Positions 26,367-37,300 of a stretch of DNA of 64,000 nucleotides are shown here, piece after piece. This DNA comes from Algorimicrobium hallyeonense (lineage in GTDB: Bacteria > Bacteroidota > Bacteroidia > Flavobacteriales > Flavobacteriaceae): the NCBI RefSeq assembly GCF_042657385.1, contig NZ_JBHSLA010000003.1, forward strand, positions 372,001 to 436,000. The letters run 5' to 3'. The notes beneath the pieces are model-generated. The model saw only the letters and a list, made by a program, of their open reading frames with translations. It ran no database searches and was not told the DNA's origin. The position numbers were made by a program, and so were the translations under genes. Each line of letters begins with the position of its first letter. Positions within the stretch are counted from its first letter, which is position 1.

Positions 26367-28178
26367 TTAAAAACAATATTTCTCTTCTTCTTTTACTTTT
26401 TCAGCAATTTCTTTACGTAAATCTACAATATCTGGATAATTTGCATATTTAGTAAAACGTTTTAAGCCCATAAGCATCATACGTTGTTCATCACCTTCAG
26501 CAAAAGAAATAATACTTTCTTTTCCTTTTTCTTCTACGATATCCACGGCGTGATATAAATATAATTTGGCCATAGCAATTTGCGCAGATTGGGCGTCTTC
26601 ACCAAAGCGTTTCGCATTCTTTTCGGTTCTTAAAATAGCCGATTCTGCCATATAAATTTCGATTAAAATATCAGCAGCAGCAATTAATAATTGTTGATGT
26701 GCTTCTAAATCTGGACCAAATTTTTGAACAGCTCCACCAGCAACCATTAAGAATGTTTTCTTCAGTTTCTTAATCATTTCTTTTTCTTCAGAAAATAATT
26801 CAGAATAATCTGGTGTATCAAATGAAGGAATTCCCATTAATTCATCCTGTACCTTTTGAGCAGGGCCTAATAAATCAACATGACCTTTCATGGCTTTTTT
26901 AACAAGCATACCAACAGCTAACATCCGGTTGATTTCGTTTGTACCTTCGTAAATACGAGCAATACGTGCATCTCTCCAGGCGGCTTCCATAGGTGTCTCT
27001 TCCGAGAATCCCATACCACCAAAAATTTGAATGCCTTCATCAGCAGCATTCTGAACATCTTCAGAAACAGCTACTTTTAAAATAGAACATTCAATAGCAT
27101 ACTCTTCAACACCTTTTAATTCTGCTTCTTGATGCGAATTTCCAGCGGCTTGACGCAAAGCAATACGATCTTCAATGTTTTTAGACGCTCTATATGTTGC
27201 CGATTCTCCAGCATAAGCGCTTGCAGCCATTTCAGCTAGTTTTACTTTAATAGCACCAAAATCTGAAATGCGTGTATTGAATTGTTTACGTTCATTGGCA
27301 TAATTTACAGCCGTTGTTAAAATTCGACGTTGCGAATCTAAACAAGCAGCCGCTAATTTTATACGACCAACGTTAAGAGCATTCATAGCAATTTTGAAAC
27401 CTTCACCACGACCTGCTAACATATTTTCAGCTGATACAACTGTATCACTAAAGAAAACTTGACGTGTAGAACTGGCGCGAATTCCTAATTTATGTTCTTC
27501 TTCACCTAGAGTAATGCCATTTGGGTTTTCTTTGTCATATTCTACAATGAAACCTGTAATATTTTTATCATCCTCTATTCGGGCAAAAACAATCATTAAG
27601 TGACAAAAGCCTGCGTTTGAAATCCACATTTTCTGACCGTTAATTTTATACGATTTTCCATCATTAGATAGGGTAGCGGTTGTTTTTCCAGAATTGGCAT
27701 CCGATCCAGCACCTGGTTCTGTTAAGCAATAGGCACCAAACCATTCACCCGAGGCTAATTTTGGTACGTATTTTTGTTTTTGTTCTTCAGTTCCGTAAAG
27801 TGTAATTGGCATTGTTCCAATTCCAGTATGTGCGCCAAATGCGGTACTAAAAGATCCGGTTCCACTTGAAATATAGTCGCAAGTTAAAACAGTAGATACA
27901 AAGCCCATACCCATTCCACCGTATTCTTCGGGAACAGCTACACTTAAAAAGCCCATATCACCAGCTTTTTTCATAACCTCTTCCGTTAAGGCAAAATCTT
28001 TTGCTTCAAAGCGGTTTTTATGAGGAATAATTTCTCGGTCATTAAATTCTTTAACCGATTCTTTCATCATTGTTTGTTCTTCTGAAAAATCTTCAGGTGT
28101 GAACACATCTTCGCAATTCGTTTCTTTTACAAGAAATTGGCCACCTCTTAGGATGTCTTTATCTTTTTTTGCTTCCAT
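26367..28178 (-). CDS. Acyl-CoA dehydrogenase (VLCAD-like length)
   Basis: 603 residues, longer than the 380-residue short-chain forms and like very-long-chain enzymes with a C-terminal helical extension. FAD/substrate motifs CLTEPGAGSD (151-160), MWISNAG (184-190) and QIFGGMGF (384-391); catalytic Glu411 by analogy in IYEGTNEINR. It oxidises acyl-CoA to enoyl-CoA in the first step of beta-oxidation. Last gene of the marR-fadN-thiolase operon, 103 bases after the thiolase; a 6-bp hairpin GTCTAA/TTAGAC (28249-28264) lies in that gap. Confidence 0.94.
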   Translation of the reverse strand: MEAKKDKDILRGGQFLVKETNCEDVFTPEDFSEEQTMMKESVKEFNDREIIPHKNRFEAKDFALTEEVMKKAGDMGFLSVAVPEEYGGMGMGFVSTVLTCDYISSGTGSFSTAFGAHTGIGTMPITLYGTEEQKQKYVPKLASGEWFGAYCLTEPGAGSDANSGKTTATLSNDGKSYKINGQKMWISNAGFCHLMIVFARIEDDKNITGFIVEYDKENPNGITLGEEEHKLGIRASSTRQVFFSDTVVSAENMLAGRGEGFKIAMNALNVGRIKLAAACLDSQRRILTTAVNYANERKQFNTRISDFGAIKVKLAEMAASAYAGESATYRASKNIEDRIALRQAAGNSHQEAELKGVEEYAIECSILKVAVSEDVQNAADEGIQIFGGMGFSEETPMEAAWRDARIARIYEGTNEINRMLAVGMLVKKAMKGHVDLLGPAQKVQDELMGIPSFDTPDYSELFSEEKEMIKKLKKTFLMVAGGAVQKFGPDLEAHQQLLIAAADILIEIYMAESAILRTEKNAKRFGEDAQSAQIAMAKLYLYHAVDIVEEKGKESIISFAEGDEQRMMLMGLKRFTKYANYPDIVDLRKEIAEKVKEEEKYCF

Positions 28179-28281
28179 TTTTTTGTTGATTCTAAACAGC
28201 TAGTAACTAAATTCTAAACTGTATTTTGTTGATTTAATTTCTGGTTACGTCTAATTTTTTAGACTGGGTTTTATAACGTGT

Positions 28282-29472
28282 TTATTTCAGGAATTCAAAA
28301 ATTCCACAAGCACCTTGTCCTGTTCCTACGCACATGGTTACAGCGCCATATTTACCGGCCATGTTGCGTTTGCGCATTTCATCAAATAACTGAACTGATA
28401 ATTTGGCACCAGTACAACCTAGTGGATGACCTAAAGCAATGGCGCCTCCATTTACATTAATGATATCTGGATTTAAGTCTAATTCTCTAATTACGGCTAA
28501 TGATTGAGAAGCAAAGGCTTCATTCAATTCTATGAGCTCCAAATCTGACTGTTGTAAACCAGCTTGTTTTAATGCTTTTGGAATAGCTTTTACAGGACCA
28601 ATACCCATAATACGAGGCTCAACACCAGCAGCAGCATAGTTTACTAAACGCGCAATGGGTTCTAAACCTAATTCTTTAACCATATCCTCACTCATAACCA
28701 TAACAAAGGCAGCACCATCACTCATTTGCGATGAGTTTCCAGCAGTTACACTTCCTCCAGCAGCAAATACCGCTCGTAATTTTGCTAAAGCTTCTTTACT
28801 TGTCCCTGCACGTGGTCCTTCATCTTTGGTTACCGTATATGATTTTGTGGCCTTTTTACCATTAGCATCTACATAGGTTTGTTCAACTTCTATAGGTACT
28901 ATTTGATCTTGAAAACGATTTTCAGCTTGTGCTCTTAAAGCTTTCATATGTGAATGGTATGCAAACTCATCTTGATCTTCACGAGATACGTTGAATTGCT
29001 TGGCTACGGCCTCAGCCGTATTTCCCATACCCCAATAATAATCCTCATGACCAGATTTAACAAGGTCATAATTTAATTCTGGTTTAAAACCTGTCATAGG
29101 AACCGAACTCATGCTTTCTGCACCTCCTGCAATAATACAGTCGCCCATTCCAGCTTGAATTTTAGCCGTTGCCATTCCTATTGTTTCTATTCCAGATGAA
29201 CAAAAACGGTTTACAGTAACACCAGGAACATCAACAATATCTAATCCCATTAAAGAGATTAGTCGTGCCATGTTTAAACCTTGTGAACCTTCTGGCATAG
29301 CATTACCTACTATAACATCGTCAATGCGTTTTGGGTCTAAATTAGGCAGTTCTTTCATCATGTATTTGATGGTTTCTGCAGCTAATTCGTCTGTTCTTTT
29401 AAAACGGAACACACCTTTTGGAGCTTTCCCAACGGCTGTTCTATATGCTTTTACTATATATGCTTGTTTCAT
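28282..29472 (-). CDS. fadA: Acetyl-CoA acyltransferase (beta-oxidation thiolase)
   Basis: 396 residues. Active-site Cys91 in NRFCSSGIET, the GHPLGCTGAK histidine motif and the C-terminal cysteine motif CVGTGQGACG are all present, so the enzyme should be functional. It cleaves 3-ketoacyl-CoA to acetyl-CoA and a shortened acyl-CoA. The start lies 4 bases after the FadN-like stop, so the two are translationally linked, as usual for the beta-oxidation multienzyme complex. Confidence 0.93.
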   Translation of the reverse strand: MKQAYIVKAYRTAVGKAPKGVFRFKRTDELAAETIKYMMKELPNLDPKRIDDVIVGNAMPEGSQGLNMARLISLMGLDIVDVPGVTVNRFCSSGIETIGMATAKIQAGMGDCIIAGGAESMSSVPMTGFKPELNYDLVKSGHEDYYWGMGNTAEAVAKQFNVSREDQDEFAYHSHMKALRAQAENRFQDQIVPIEVEQTYVDANGKKATKSYTVTKDEGPRAGTSKEALAKLRAVFAAGGSVTAGNSSQMSDGAAFVMVMSEDMVKELGLEPIARLVNYAAAGVEPRIMGIGPVKAIPKALKQAGLQQSDLELIELNEAFASQSLAVIRELDLNPDIINVNGGAIALGHPLGCTGAKLSVQLFDEMRKRNMAGKYGAVTMCVGTGQGACGIFEFLK

Positions 29473-29476
29473 TTTT

Positions 29477-31885
29477 TTAGTTTCTTAATGGTTTTCCTGT
29501 TTTCAACATGTGCTGAATACGTTCTAATGTTTTACGTTCCGTACAAAGTGATAAAAATGCCTCACGCTCTAAATCCAATAGATATTGTTCGTTTACTAAT
29601 GTTGGTTCAGATAAATCTCCACCTGCCATTACATACGCCAACTTATTAGCTATTTTCATATCGTGTTCACTAATATAGTTGCTGTCTTGCATGGAGTCTG
29701 TTCCTACTAAAAACATTCCTAAAGCTTGTTTTCCAAGAACTTTAATGTCTGTACGTTTTACCGGTTGCGTATAACCTGAATCTGCCATTAATTTGGCATG
29801 TTGTTTAGCAACGGCAATTTGTCGGTCCTTATTTACCACAACCACATCTTTACCTTTTTGTAGCAGGTTTAAGTCGAAAGCTTCATAAGCAGAAGTTGAT
29901 ACTTTAGCCATACCAATGGTTAAGAAATGCTCTTGTAGAATATTTAATTGGACATCGCCTTTTTCGAAAAGATCTTGAGCTCTTAAAGCCATTTCTTTAG
30001 AACCTCCACCACCAGGAATAACACCAACACCAAACTCTACAAGTCCCATGTAAGTTTCTGCTGCTGCAACTACTTTATCAGCATGAAGCGATAATTCACA
30101 TCCACCACCTAAAGCCATACCGTGAGGTGCAGAAATTGTAGGGATTGAAGAATAGCGCATGCGCATCATGGTATCTTGGAAATATTTGATAGCCATATTT
30201 AATTCATCGTACTCTTGTTCGGCAGCCATCATGAAAATCATTCCTATATTTGCGCCCACAGAGAAGTTAGCGGCTTGATTTCCAACAACTAATCCGTCAA
30301 AATCTTTTTCAGCTAAATCTATCGCTTTATTAAGGCCAGCTAAAACATCGCCACCAATAGTGTTCATTTTGCTTTGGAATTCGCAGTTTAAGATACCATC
30401 TCCTAAATCTTCAATAACAACGCCTGAGTTTTTAAAGACTTCATTGGATTTTCTAATATTATCTAAAATGATAAAACTATCTTGTCCCGGAATTTTCACC
30501 TGCGCTTTCTTCGGAATATCATAAGCGTAAGTAGCACCTTCTTTTACTGTGTAGAAAGATTTGTTTCCTGATGCTAACATGTCATTCACCCAAGCATTAG
30601 GCTCTAAACCTTCAGCTTTCATCATTTCAATTCCGTTTTCAACACCAATAGCATCCCAAATTTGGAAAGGTCCATGTTCCCAACCGAAGCCTGCTTTCAT
30701 AGCATCGTCAATTTTGTATAGATCATCTGCTATTTCAGGAATACGATTAGAGACGTAAGCGAATAATGCCGCAAAACTCTTACGGTAAAATTCACCCGCT
30801 TTATCTTTTCCTTTTACAAGAATTTTAAAACGATCAATAACTTTATCAACGGTTTTGGTTAATTCCAAGGTTGCAAAGTTCGCGCGTTTTTTTTCTCTAT
30901 ATTCTAATGTGTTTAAGTCCAGTGACAGAATTTCTGAAGATCCATCATCTTTTCTTACCTTCTTATAAAACCCTTGACCTGTTTTACTTCCTAACCATTT
31001 GTTTTCCATCATGGTATTGATGAAATCTGGTAATTCAAACAACTCTAAACGTTCATCTTTAAGGCAGTTTTCTCGAATTCCGTTAGCAACGTGTACTAAA
31101 GTGTCTAATCCAACAACATCTACTGTACGGAAGGTTGCCGATTTTGGACGGCCAATAACGGGTCCAGATAGTTTGTCTACTTCTTCAATAGTTAAATCTA
31201 AATCTTTAACAGCGTGAAATAAACTTTGGATACTAAATATTCCCACTCTATTTCCAATAAAGGCTGGTGTATCTTTAGCTATAACGGATGTTTTACCTAA
31301 AAACTTTTCACCGTACTCATTCAAGAAGTCCAATACCGCTTGATCTGTTTTTGGACCAGGAATAATTTCAAATAATTTTAAGTAACGTGCTGGGTTGAAA
31401 AAGTGTGTTCCACAAAAGTGTTTTTGGAAATCTTCACTACGACCTTCACTCATAAAGTGAATAGGAATACCCGAGGTATTAGATGTAATTAAAGTACCTG
31501 GTGTTCTGTGTTTTTCCAGGTTTTCAAAAACTTGCTTCTTAATATCAAGACGTTCAACAACAACCTCAATAATCCAATCTACATCTTTTACCTTTGCAAT
31601 ATCGTCTTCCAAATTACCTGTAGTAATGCGGCTGGCAAGTTTTTGATGATAAATAGGAGAGGGTTTAGATTTTAAAGCGGCTGTTAATGAATCATTAACG
31701 ATGCGATTTCTAACTTCTTTATCATTTAAAGTTAGTTTTTTAGCTTCTTCTTTAGCGGTTAATTCTCTAGGAACAATGTCTAATAAAAGGACATCGACAC
31801 CAATATTGGCAAAATGGCAAGCAATGCCGCTTCCCATAATTCCAGAGCCAATAACTGCTACTTTTTTTATTCTACGTTTACTCAT
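29477..31885 (-). CDS. 3-hydroxyacyl-CoA dehydrogenase / enoyl-CoA hydratase (FadN-type order)
   Basis: 802 residues. The N-terminal half is the NAD-dependent hydroxyacyl-CoA dehydrogenase (Rossmann GSGIMGSG, 13-20; catalytic HFFNPAR, 161-167), and the crotonase hydratase domain follows in the C-terminal half (oxyanion-type MALGGGCELSLHADKV, then GVIPGGGGS). This order is that of Bacillus FadN, the reverse of E. coli FadB. It performs the hydration and oxidation steps of beta-oxidation. It begins one base after the marR stop. Confidence 0.93.
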   Translation of the reverse strand: MSKRRIKKVAVIGSGIMGSGIACHFANIGVDVLLLDIVPRELTAKEEAKKLTLNDKEVRNRIVNDSLTAALKSKPSPIYHQKLASRITTGNLEDDIAKVKDVDWIIEVVVERLDIKKQVFENLEKHRTPGTLITSNTSGIPIHFMSEGRSEDFQKHFCGTHFFNPARYLKLFEIIPGPKTDQAVLDFLNEYGEKFLGKTSVIAKDTPAFIGNRVGIFSIQSLFHAVKDLDLTIEEVDKLSGPVIGRPKSATFRTVDVVGLDTLVHVANGIRENCLKDERLELFELPDFINTMMENKWLGSKTGQGFYKKVRKDDGSSEILSLDLNTLEYREKKRANFATLELTKTVDKVIDRFKILVKGKDKAGEFYRKSFAALFAYVSNRIPEIADDLYKIDDAMKAGFGWEHGPFQIWDAIGVENGIEMMKAEGLEPNAWVNDMLASGNKSFYTVKEGATYAYDIPKKAQVKIPGQDSFIILDNIRKSNEVFKNSGVVIEDLGDGILNCEFQSKMNTIGGDVLAGLNKAIDLAEKDFDGLVVGNQAANFSVGANIGMIFMMAAEQEYDELNMAIKYFQDTMMRMRYSSIPTISAPHGMALGGGCELSLHADKVVAAAETYMGLVEFGVGVIPGGGGSKEMALRAQDLFEKGDVQLNILQEHFLTIGMAKVSTSAYEAFDLNLLQKGKDVVVVNKDRQIAVAKQHAKLMADSGYTQPVKRTDIKVLGKQALGMFLVGTDSMQDSNYISEHDMKIANKLAYVMAGGDLSEPTLVNEQYLLDLEREAFLSLCTERKTLERIQHMLKTGKPLRN

Positions 31886-31886
31886 A

Positions 31887-32342
31887 TTATTTAAGATTGT
31901 GTTCTTTTTGGTTGTAAATTTTCTTGTTAGATATCATATTATTGATAATTTCTGCAACTTCATAAAAGCTTTCTAGTTTTTCTGCTGAAACATTTTTACG
32001 AATAGCTTCATTAAAAGTCAAAACTTTTTCTCTAGAATAGGCCCGTTTTTCACGACCAAATTCGGTTAAGTGAATAATAACACCACGACCATCTTCAGGG
32101 TTTGGTTTTCTCTCTATGAGTCCTTTATCCTGCATGATTTTCAAAGTTCTAGAAAGGCTTGTAGCTTCCATGCCCATTTTAGGACCTAATGATGTACTTG
32201 CTGTGCCGTGTTCAGGGTCTATACTTAGTAATGCAAATCCGGTAGACATACTTGTCTCAAATTTTGCTGCCTCTTCGTTATACATTTTATTAATAGCTAA
32301 CCATGTGGTTCTAAATATATAATCGATGGTTTTATCCTTCAT
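31887..32342 (-). CDS. MarR-family regulator heading the fad operon
   Basis: 151 residues, with a winged-helix core (about 45-110) including the wing KPNPEDGRGVIIHLTEFG, the MarR signature. First gene of the beta-oxidation operon, with only one base before the fadN-like gene. It therefore probably represses its own operon and responds to an acyl-CoA or fatty acid, as FadR-type MarR proteins do elsewhere (inference). A 14-bp palindrome in its promoter is the likely operator. Confidence 0.9.
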   Translation of the reverse strand: MKDKTIDYIFRTTWLAINKMYNEEAAKFETSMSTGFALLSIDPEHGTASTSLGPKMGMEATSLSRTLKIMQDKGLIERKPNPEDGRGVIIHLTEFGREKRAYSREKVLTFNEAIRKNVSAEKLESFYEVAEIINNMISNKKIYNQKEHNLK

Positions 32343-32359
32343 ATTTACTTATTGGAAAC

Positions 32360-32367
32360 CAAATATA
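32360..32367 (-). promoter_or_regulatory. -7 element of the marR-fad operon
   Basis: Minus strand TATATTTG matches TAnnTTTG, 17 bases upstream of the marR ATG. Confidence 0.55.
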
Positions 32368-32378
32368 GTAAAAATTTA

Positions 32379-32392
32379 TTATGCACGCATAA
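32379..32392. promoter_or_regulatory. Candidate MarR operator palindrome
   Basis: TTATGC-AC-GCATAA, a perfect inverted repeat with 6-bp arms. It covers the place where the -33 element would be relative to the -7 box at 32360-32367, so a bound dimer would block RNA polymerase. Confidence 0.55.
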
Positions 32393-32421
32393 CAAATTGG
32401 AAAATTTTAACATTGCTATTG

Positions 32422-32453
32422 GACAAAAAAAACTCCTAAAGAATTAGGAGTTT
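32422..32453 (-). terminator. Terminator of the acyl-CoA ligase gene
   Basis: AAACTCCTAA (32430-32439) / TTAGGAGTTT (32444-32453), loop of 4; the minus strand continues into eight T residues. Confidence 0.92.
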
Positions 32454-32458
32454 GTTAT

Positions 32459-34228
32459 TTAAGGACGGTATATTTTTTCGATGAGGTCTTTATAGATTTC
32501 TTTAATAACCTTTCGTTTCATTTTCATGGTCGGCGTTAAGTGTCCGCCTTCTATGGTCCATGCATCGGGTGTTATTTCAAACTTTTTAATTTGTTCCCAA
32601 TGGCCAAACTTTTGGTTGGCTTCATCTATTTCTTCTTGAATACGATCGCGTAAAATTTGACTTGAAGGGATATCGTCTCTGGATTTTAACGGATAATTAT
32701 GTCGTTTTGCCCATTCCTCAACAAATTCATAATTAATTTGAATTAAAGCAGCTGGCATTTTTTCACCTTCACCAATAACCATGATTTGCTCAATAAACCG
32801 TGATTGTTTAAATTTATTTTCTAATAGTGCTGGAGCTACATATTTACCACCAGACGTTTTAAACATTTCTTTTTTTCTATCTGTAATTTTTAGGAAACCA
32901 TCTGGATCAATTTCGCCAATATCGCCCGTGTGGAAATAGTCATCTGTCATGACTTCTTTTGTTTTTTCAGGATCTTTAAAATAGCCCATCATCACATTTG
33001 GTCCTTTAACTAAAATTTCACCGTCGTCTGCAATTTTCACATGGACCTGATCAATAACGCGACCAACGGTTCCGACGCGAAAACCGCCGTCTCTCATATC
33101 GTTTACGGAAATTACGGGAGAGGTTTCTGTTAAGCCATAACCTTCCATGATTGGCATTTCAGCTGCTGCAAAAACACGTGTTAATCGCGGTTGCAATGCC
33201 GCGCTACCGGATACCATTAAATCCAATTGACCTCCTAATCCTTCTTTCCATTTACTAAAAATTAATTTTCTAGCTAATTTTAGTTGGGTTTCATACCACC
33301 AACCATTAGCGCCATAAGGTTCGTATTTTAATCCTAAATCTACAGCCCAAAAGAAAAGTGCCTTTTTAATTCCTGATAATTCACCACCTTTAGCGACAAT
33401 TTTGTCAAAAACCTTTTCATAAAGACGCGGTACAGCGGTCATTACATTTGGTTTAATTTCTTTGAGGTTATCACTCATTTTCTCGATAGATTCGGCAAAA
33501 TAAATTTCCACACCACAATATTGGTATAGGTACAAAATCATCCGTTCAAAAACGTGACAAACAGGAAGGAAGCTCAATGATTTAGAATGACCATAATCAA
33601 ACGGTACTCGTTTTTCACTATTCAATACATTGGAGACTAAATTTTTATGAGATAACATAACGCCTTTTGGTCTTCCTGTAGTTCCCGATGTGTATATTAG
33701 AGTTGCTAAATCTTCACTTTTTACAGCCAATTTACGGGCATCAACTTCAGACTGATTGCTGGTGTCCATACCTAATTCTAAAATGTCATTCCAGCTATTT
33801 TCATTCACCACATCATCAAATGTGTAAACCGCCTTTAATTTTGTTTGACTCTTAATGTCATTTAATTTTTCTAAAATATCCCCATCCGAAACAAAGCAAT
33901 AGGTGGCGCCAGAATGATTTAAAATATATTCATAATCTTCCTTGGAAATCGTTGGATAAATAGGCACATTTTGAGCGCCAATTTGTAAAATACCTATATC
34001 CATTACATTCCATTCCGTTCTGTTTGTAGTTGAAATTATAGCAATTTTATCATTAGGTTGTACGCCTAAACGCAGTAACCCACGACTAATAGCATTTGAC
34101 TGATCCACATATTCTTGTGAGGAAATAGATTCCCATTTACCATTTTTTTTGGAAGTTAATGCCTTATCTAAATTGTATGTTTCCAACTGATGTTGTGGAA
34201 AATCAAAAATCCTGGTAATTTGAGTCAT
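32459..34228 (-). CDS. fadD: Long-chain fatty acid CoA ligase
   Basis: 589 residues from the ATG at 34228 (MTQITRIFDF). The in-frame ATG at 34315 adds 29 mostly hydrophobic residues that look untranslated. The AMP-binding motif YTSGTTGRPKGV is at 179-190; the later motifs GYGLTETSPV, TGDIGEIDPDGFLKITDRKKE and the C-terminal lysine region are intact. It activates fatty acids to acyl-CoA and feeds the neighbouring beta-oxidation operon. It is transcribed separately, having its own terminator. Confidence 0.92.
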   Translation of the reverse strand: MTQITRIFDFPQHQLETYNLDKALTSKKNGKWESISSQEYVDQSNAISRGLLRLGVQPNDKIAIISTTNRTEWNVMDIGILQIGAQNVPIYPTISKEDYEYILNHSGATYCFVSDGDILEKLNDIKSQTKLKAVYTFDDVVNENSWNDILELGMDTSNQSEVDARKLAVKSEDLATLIYTSGTTGRPKGVMLSHKNLVSNVLNSEKRVPFDYGHSKSLSFLPVCHVFERMILYLYQYCGVEIYFAESIEKMSDNLKEIKPNVMTAVPRLYEKVFDKIVAKGGELSGIKKALFFWAVDLGLKYEPYGANGWWYETQLKLARKLIFSKWKEGLGGQLDLMVSGSAALQPRLTRVFAAAEMPIMEGYGLTETSPVISVNDMRDGGFRVGTVGRVIDQVHVKIADDGEILVKGPNVMMGYFKDPEKTKEVMTDDYFHTGDIGEIDPDGFLKITDRKKEMFKTSGGKYVAPALLENKFKQSRFIEQIMVIGEGEKMPAALIQINYEFVEEWAKRHNYPLKSRDDIPSSQILRDRIQEEIDEANQKFGHWEQIKKFEITPDAWTIEGGHLTPTMKMKRKVIKEIYKDLIEKIYRP

Positions 34229-34290
34229 GTTTATATGAAGTTTGAAGACTTGCAAATTATGAAAAAAAACTGATATTAAAATGACTACAG

Positions 34291-34322
34291 AAAAAAAGGA
34301 GCTTGAAATATCCAAGCTCCTT
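34291..34322 (-). terminator. Terminator of purL
   Basis: AAGGAGCTTG (34296-34305) / CAAGCTCCTT (34313-34322), loop of 7, followed on the minus strand by a run of seven T residues. Confidence 0.9.
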
Positions 34323-34348
34323 GATTAGTAATTAATTATACTTTTAAA

Positions 34349-37300
34349 TTATTTATTCATAATCCAATTTTTAGCATTTTCAAATGCTTCTAGCCAAGGA
34401 GACACTTCATCTTTTCGGCCTTCTGGATAATTTGCCCAGTTCCATTGGAATGTTGAGCGCTCAATATGCGGCATGGTTACTAAATGTCTTCCTGTTTTAT
34501 CACACATCATAGCCGTATTAAAATCTGAACCATTAGGATTTGCAGGATAACCTTCGTAGCCATATTTAGCAACAATGTTATAATCTTTCTCCTTGTTAGG
34601 TAGACTAAATTTACCTTCGCCATGAGATATCCAAACACCTAATTTGCAGCCTTCTAAACTGGATAACATAACAGAATTGTTCTTCTGGATTTCCACAGAA
34701 GTAAATGAACTTTCGTGTTTTTTGGAATTATTATACGTTAATTTTCCATGTGTATCATGGTCTGGATTAACCAATTCGAGTTCCATCCAAAGTTGTGCGC
34801 CATTGCAAATACCAACAGAAAGAGTGTCTTCACGTTTAAAGAAATTCTTTAAAGCTGTGTTGGCTTTTTCATTGTATTTAAAAGCACCTGCCCAACCTTT
34901 AGCAGAACCTAATACATCTGAATTTGAAAAACCACCAACAGCCCCAATAAATTGAATATCTTCAAGTGTTTCACGACCAGAAATTAAATCGGTCATATGA
35001 ACATCCTTCACATCAAATCCAGCTAAATACATGGCGTTAGCCATTTCGCGTTCAGAGTTTGAACCTTTTTCTCGTAGAATAGCGGCTTTTGGGCGAGATT
35101 CTTCACTAGCGTTCTGAATGGCAGGAAGTTTCCCAATAAAATGTTTAGGGAATATATATAATAATGGTTGGTTTTTATAATTATCAAATCTGTCTTGTGC
35201 CAAACCGTTTGCCGTTTGTTTTTGATCCAATAGGAAGGATGTTTTATACCAAACATCACGTAGTCTTGAAATGGTTAATGTGAAAACTTCATCATCATTA
35301 ATAATGCTTAACACATCACTTTCTTGAACGGTTCCTATATTGAAGAATTCAATATTTGCGTCTGTTAATATCTGTTCGATTGAAACATCAGCTGCTTGAA
35401 AAACAATTCCTGTATTTTCAGAGAAACAGAGTTTGATAGAATCTGTTTCAGCCAAGTCCGTTAGATTTAATTCGGCTCCTAAATTTACATCTGCAAAACA
35501 CATTTCTAAAAGTGTTGTAATTAAACCACCTGAAGCCACATCATGTCCTGCAACAATTTTGTCAGCTTTAATTAAATCCTGAATGGTATTAAAAACGGTT
35601 TTTACAAATTCTGGATTTGTTACATCTGGCGTTTCATTTCCAATGGCATTTAAGGTTTGGTTGAATGAACTTCCACCTAATTTAAAATCATCTTGAGAAA
35701 TGTTGATATAATAGATGTTTCCCGCATTTTTTTGAAAAACAGGCTCTACAACTTTGGTAATATCATTACAATTTCCAGCAGCTGAAATAATAACCGTTCC
35801 AGGGGAAATAACGTCTTCATTTGGATATTTTTGCTTCATGGAAAGTGAGTCTTTTCCAGTGGGAACATTAATTCCTAAATCGATGGCAAATTCTGAAACC
35901 GCTTCAACAGCTTCATATAGCCGTGCATCTTCACCTTCATTTTTACAAGGCCACATCCAGTTGGCAGACAATGAAACACTTTCTAATCCATCTTTTAAAG
36001 GCGCCCAAATAATATTGGTAAGCGATTCTGTAATGGCATTTCTACTGCCAGCTTTTGGTGAAATTAATCCTGAAATAGGTGCATGACCAACAGATGTTGC
36101 AATGCCTTCTTTTCCTTTATAATCCAAAGCCATAACGCCACAGTTATTCAAGGGCAATTGTAAGGGGCCAGCACATTGTTGCTTGGCTACTTTTCCTCCA
36201 ACACAACGATCTACTTTATTAGTTAACCAATCTTTACAAGCCACAGCTTCTAACTGTAAAACTTGATCTAAATAGATGAGTACGTTTTTCGATTTATATC
36301 TTGGATTCTTATATTTTCTGACAACCGTATTATCTGTCATGATGGTTTTAGGAGAGCTTCCAAACATATCTGCCAAGGCTAAATCCATAGGTTTTTCGCC
36401 AGTGGTTTTAGATTCAAACGTAAAACGGTCATCACCAGTAACATCGCCAACCGTGTACATTGGCGAACGCTCACGTTCTGCAATTTTTTGTAAGGTTTCA
36501 ATATGTTTGTCAGATATCACTAATCCCATTCGTTCTTGAGACTCGTTTCCAATAATTTCTTTAGCCGAAAGGGTAGGATCTCCAACAGGTAATTTATCTA
36601 AATCAATTTTACCTCCAGTGTCTTCAACCAATTCACTTAAACAATTTAAGTGACCACCAGCACCATGATCGTGAATAGAAACAATAAAATTTTCATCACT
36701 TTCCACCATGCCACGAACTGCATTTGCAGCACGTTTTTGCATTTCTGGGTTGGAACGCTGAACAGCATTTAATTCAATTCCTGAAGCAAACTCTCCCGTA
36801 TCTGCTGATGAAACGGCTGCGCCACCCATGCCAATTCGGTAGTTTTCTCCACCAAGAATAACTATTTTGTCGCCTTCTTTTGGTGTGTCTTTTATTGCTT
36901 GATCTGCTTTGCCATAACCAATGCCACCAGCTTGCATGATAACTTTATCATAGCCCAGTTTCCTTGCTTTTGCATTACTAGATGCTGTGTTTTCTTCGTG
37001 TTCAAATGTTAGCACAGAACCACAAATAAGTGGTTGTCCAAATTTGTTTCCAAAATCTGAAGCACCATTAGAGGCTTTAATTAAAATATCCATTGGTGTT
37101 TGGTACAACCAAGGACGTGCTTCCATTTTTTCTTCCCAAAATCTCTTTTCTTCCAATCGGGAATAGGCTGTCATATAAACAGCTGTTCCAGCCAATGGTA
37201 ATGAGCCTTTTCCACCTGCTAATCGATCGCGAATTTCACCACCTGAACCTGTTGCAGCTCCATTAAAAGGCTCAACCGTTGTTGGGAAATTGTGTGTTTC

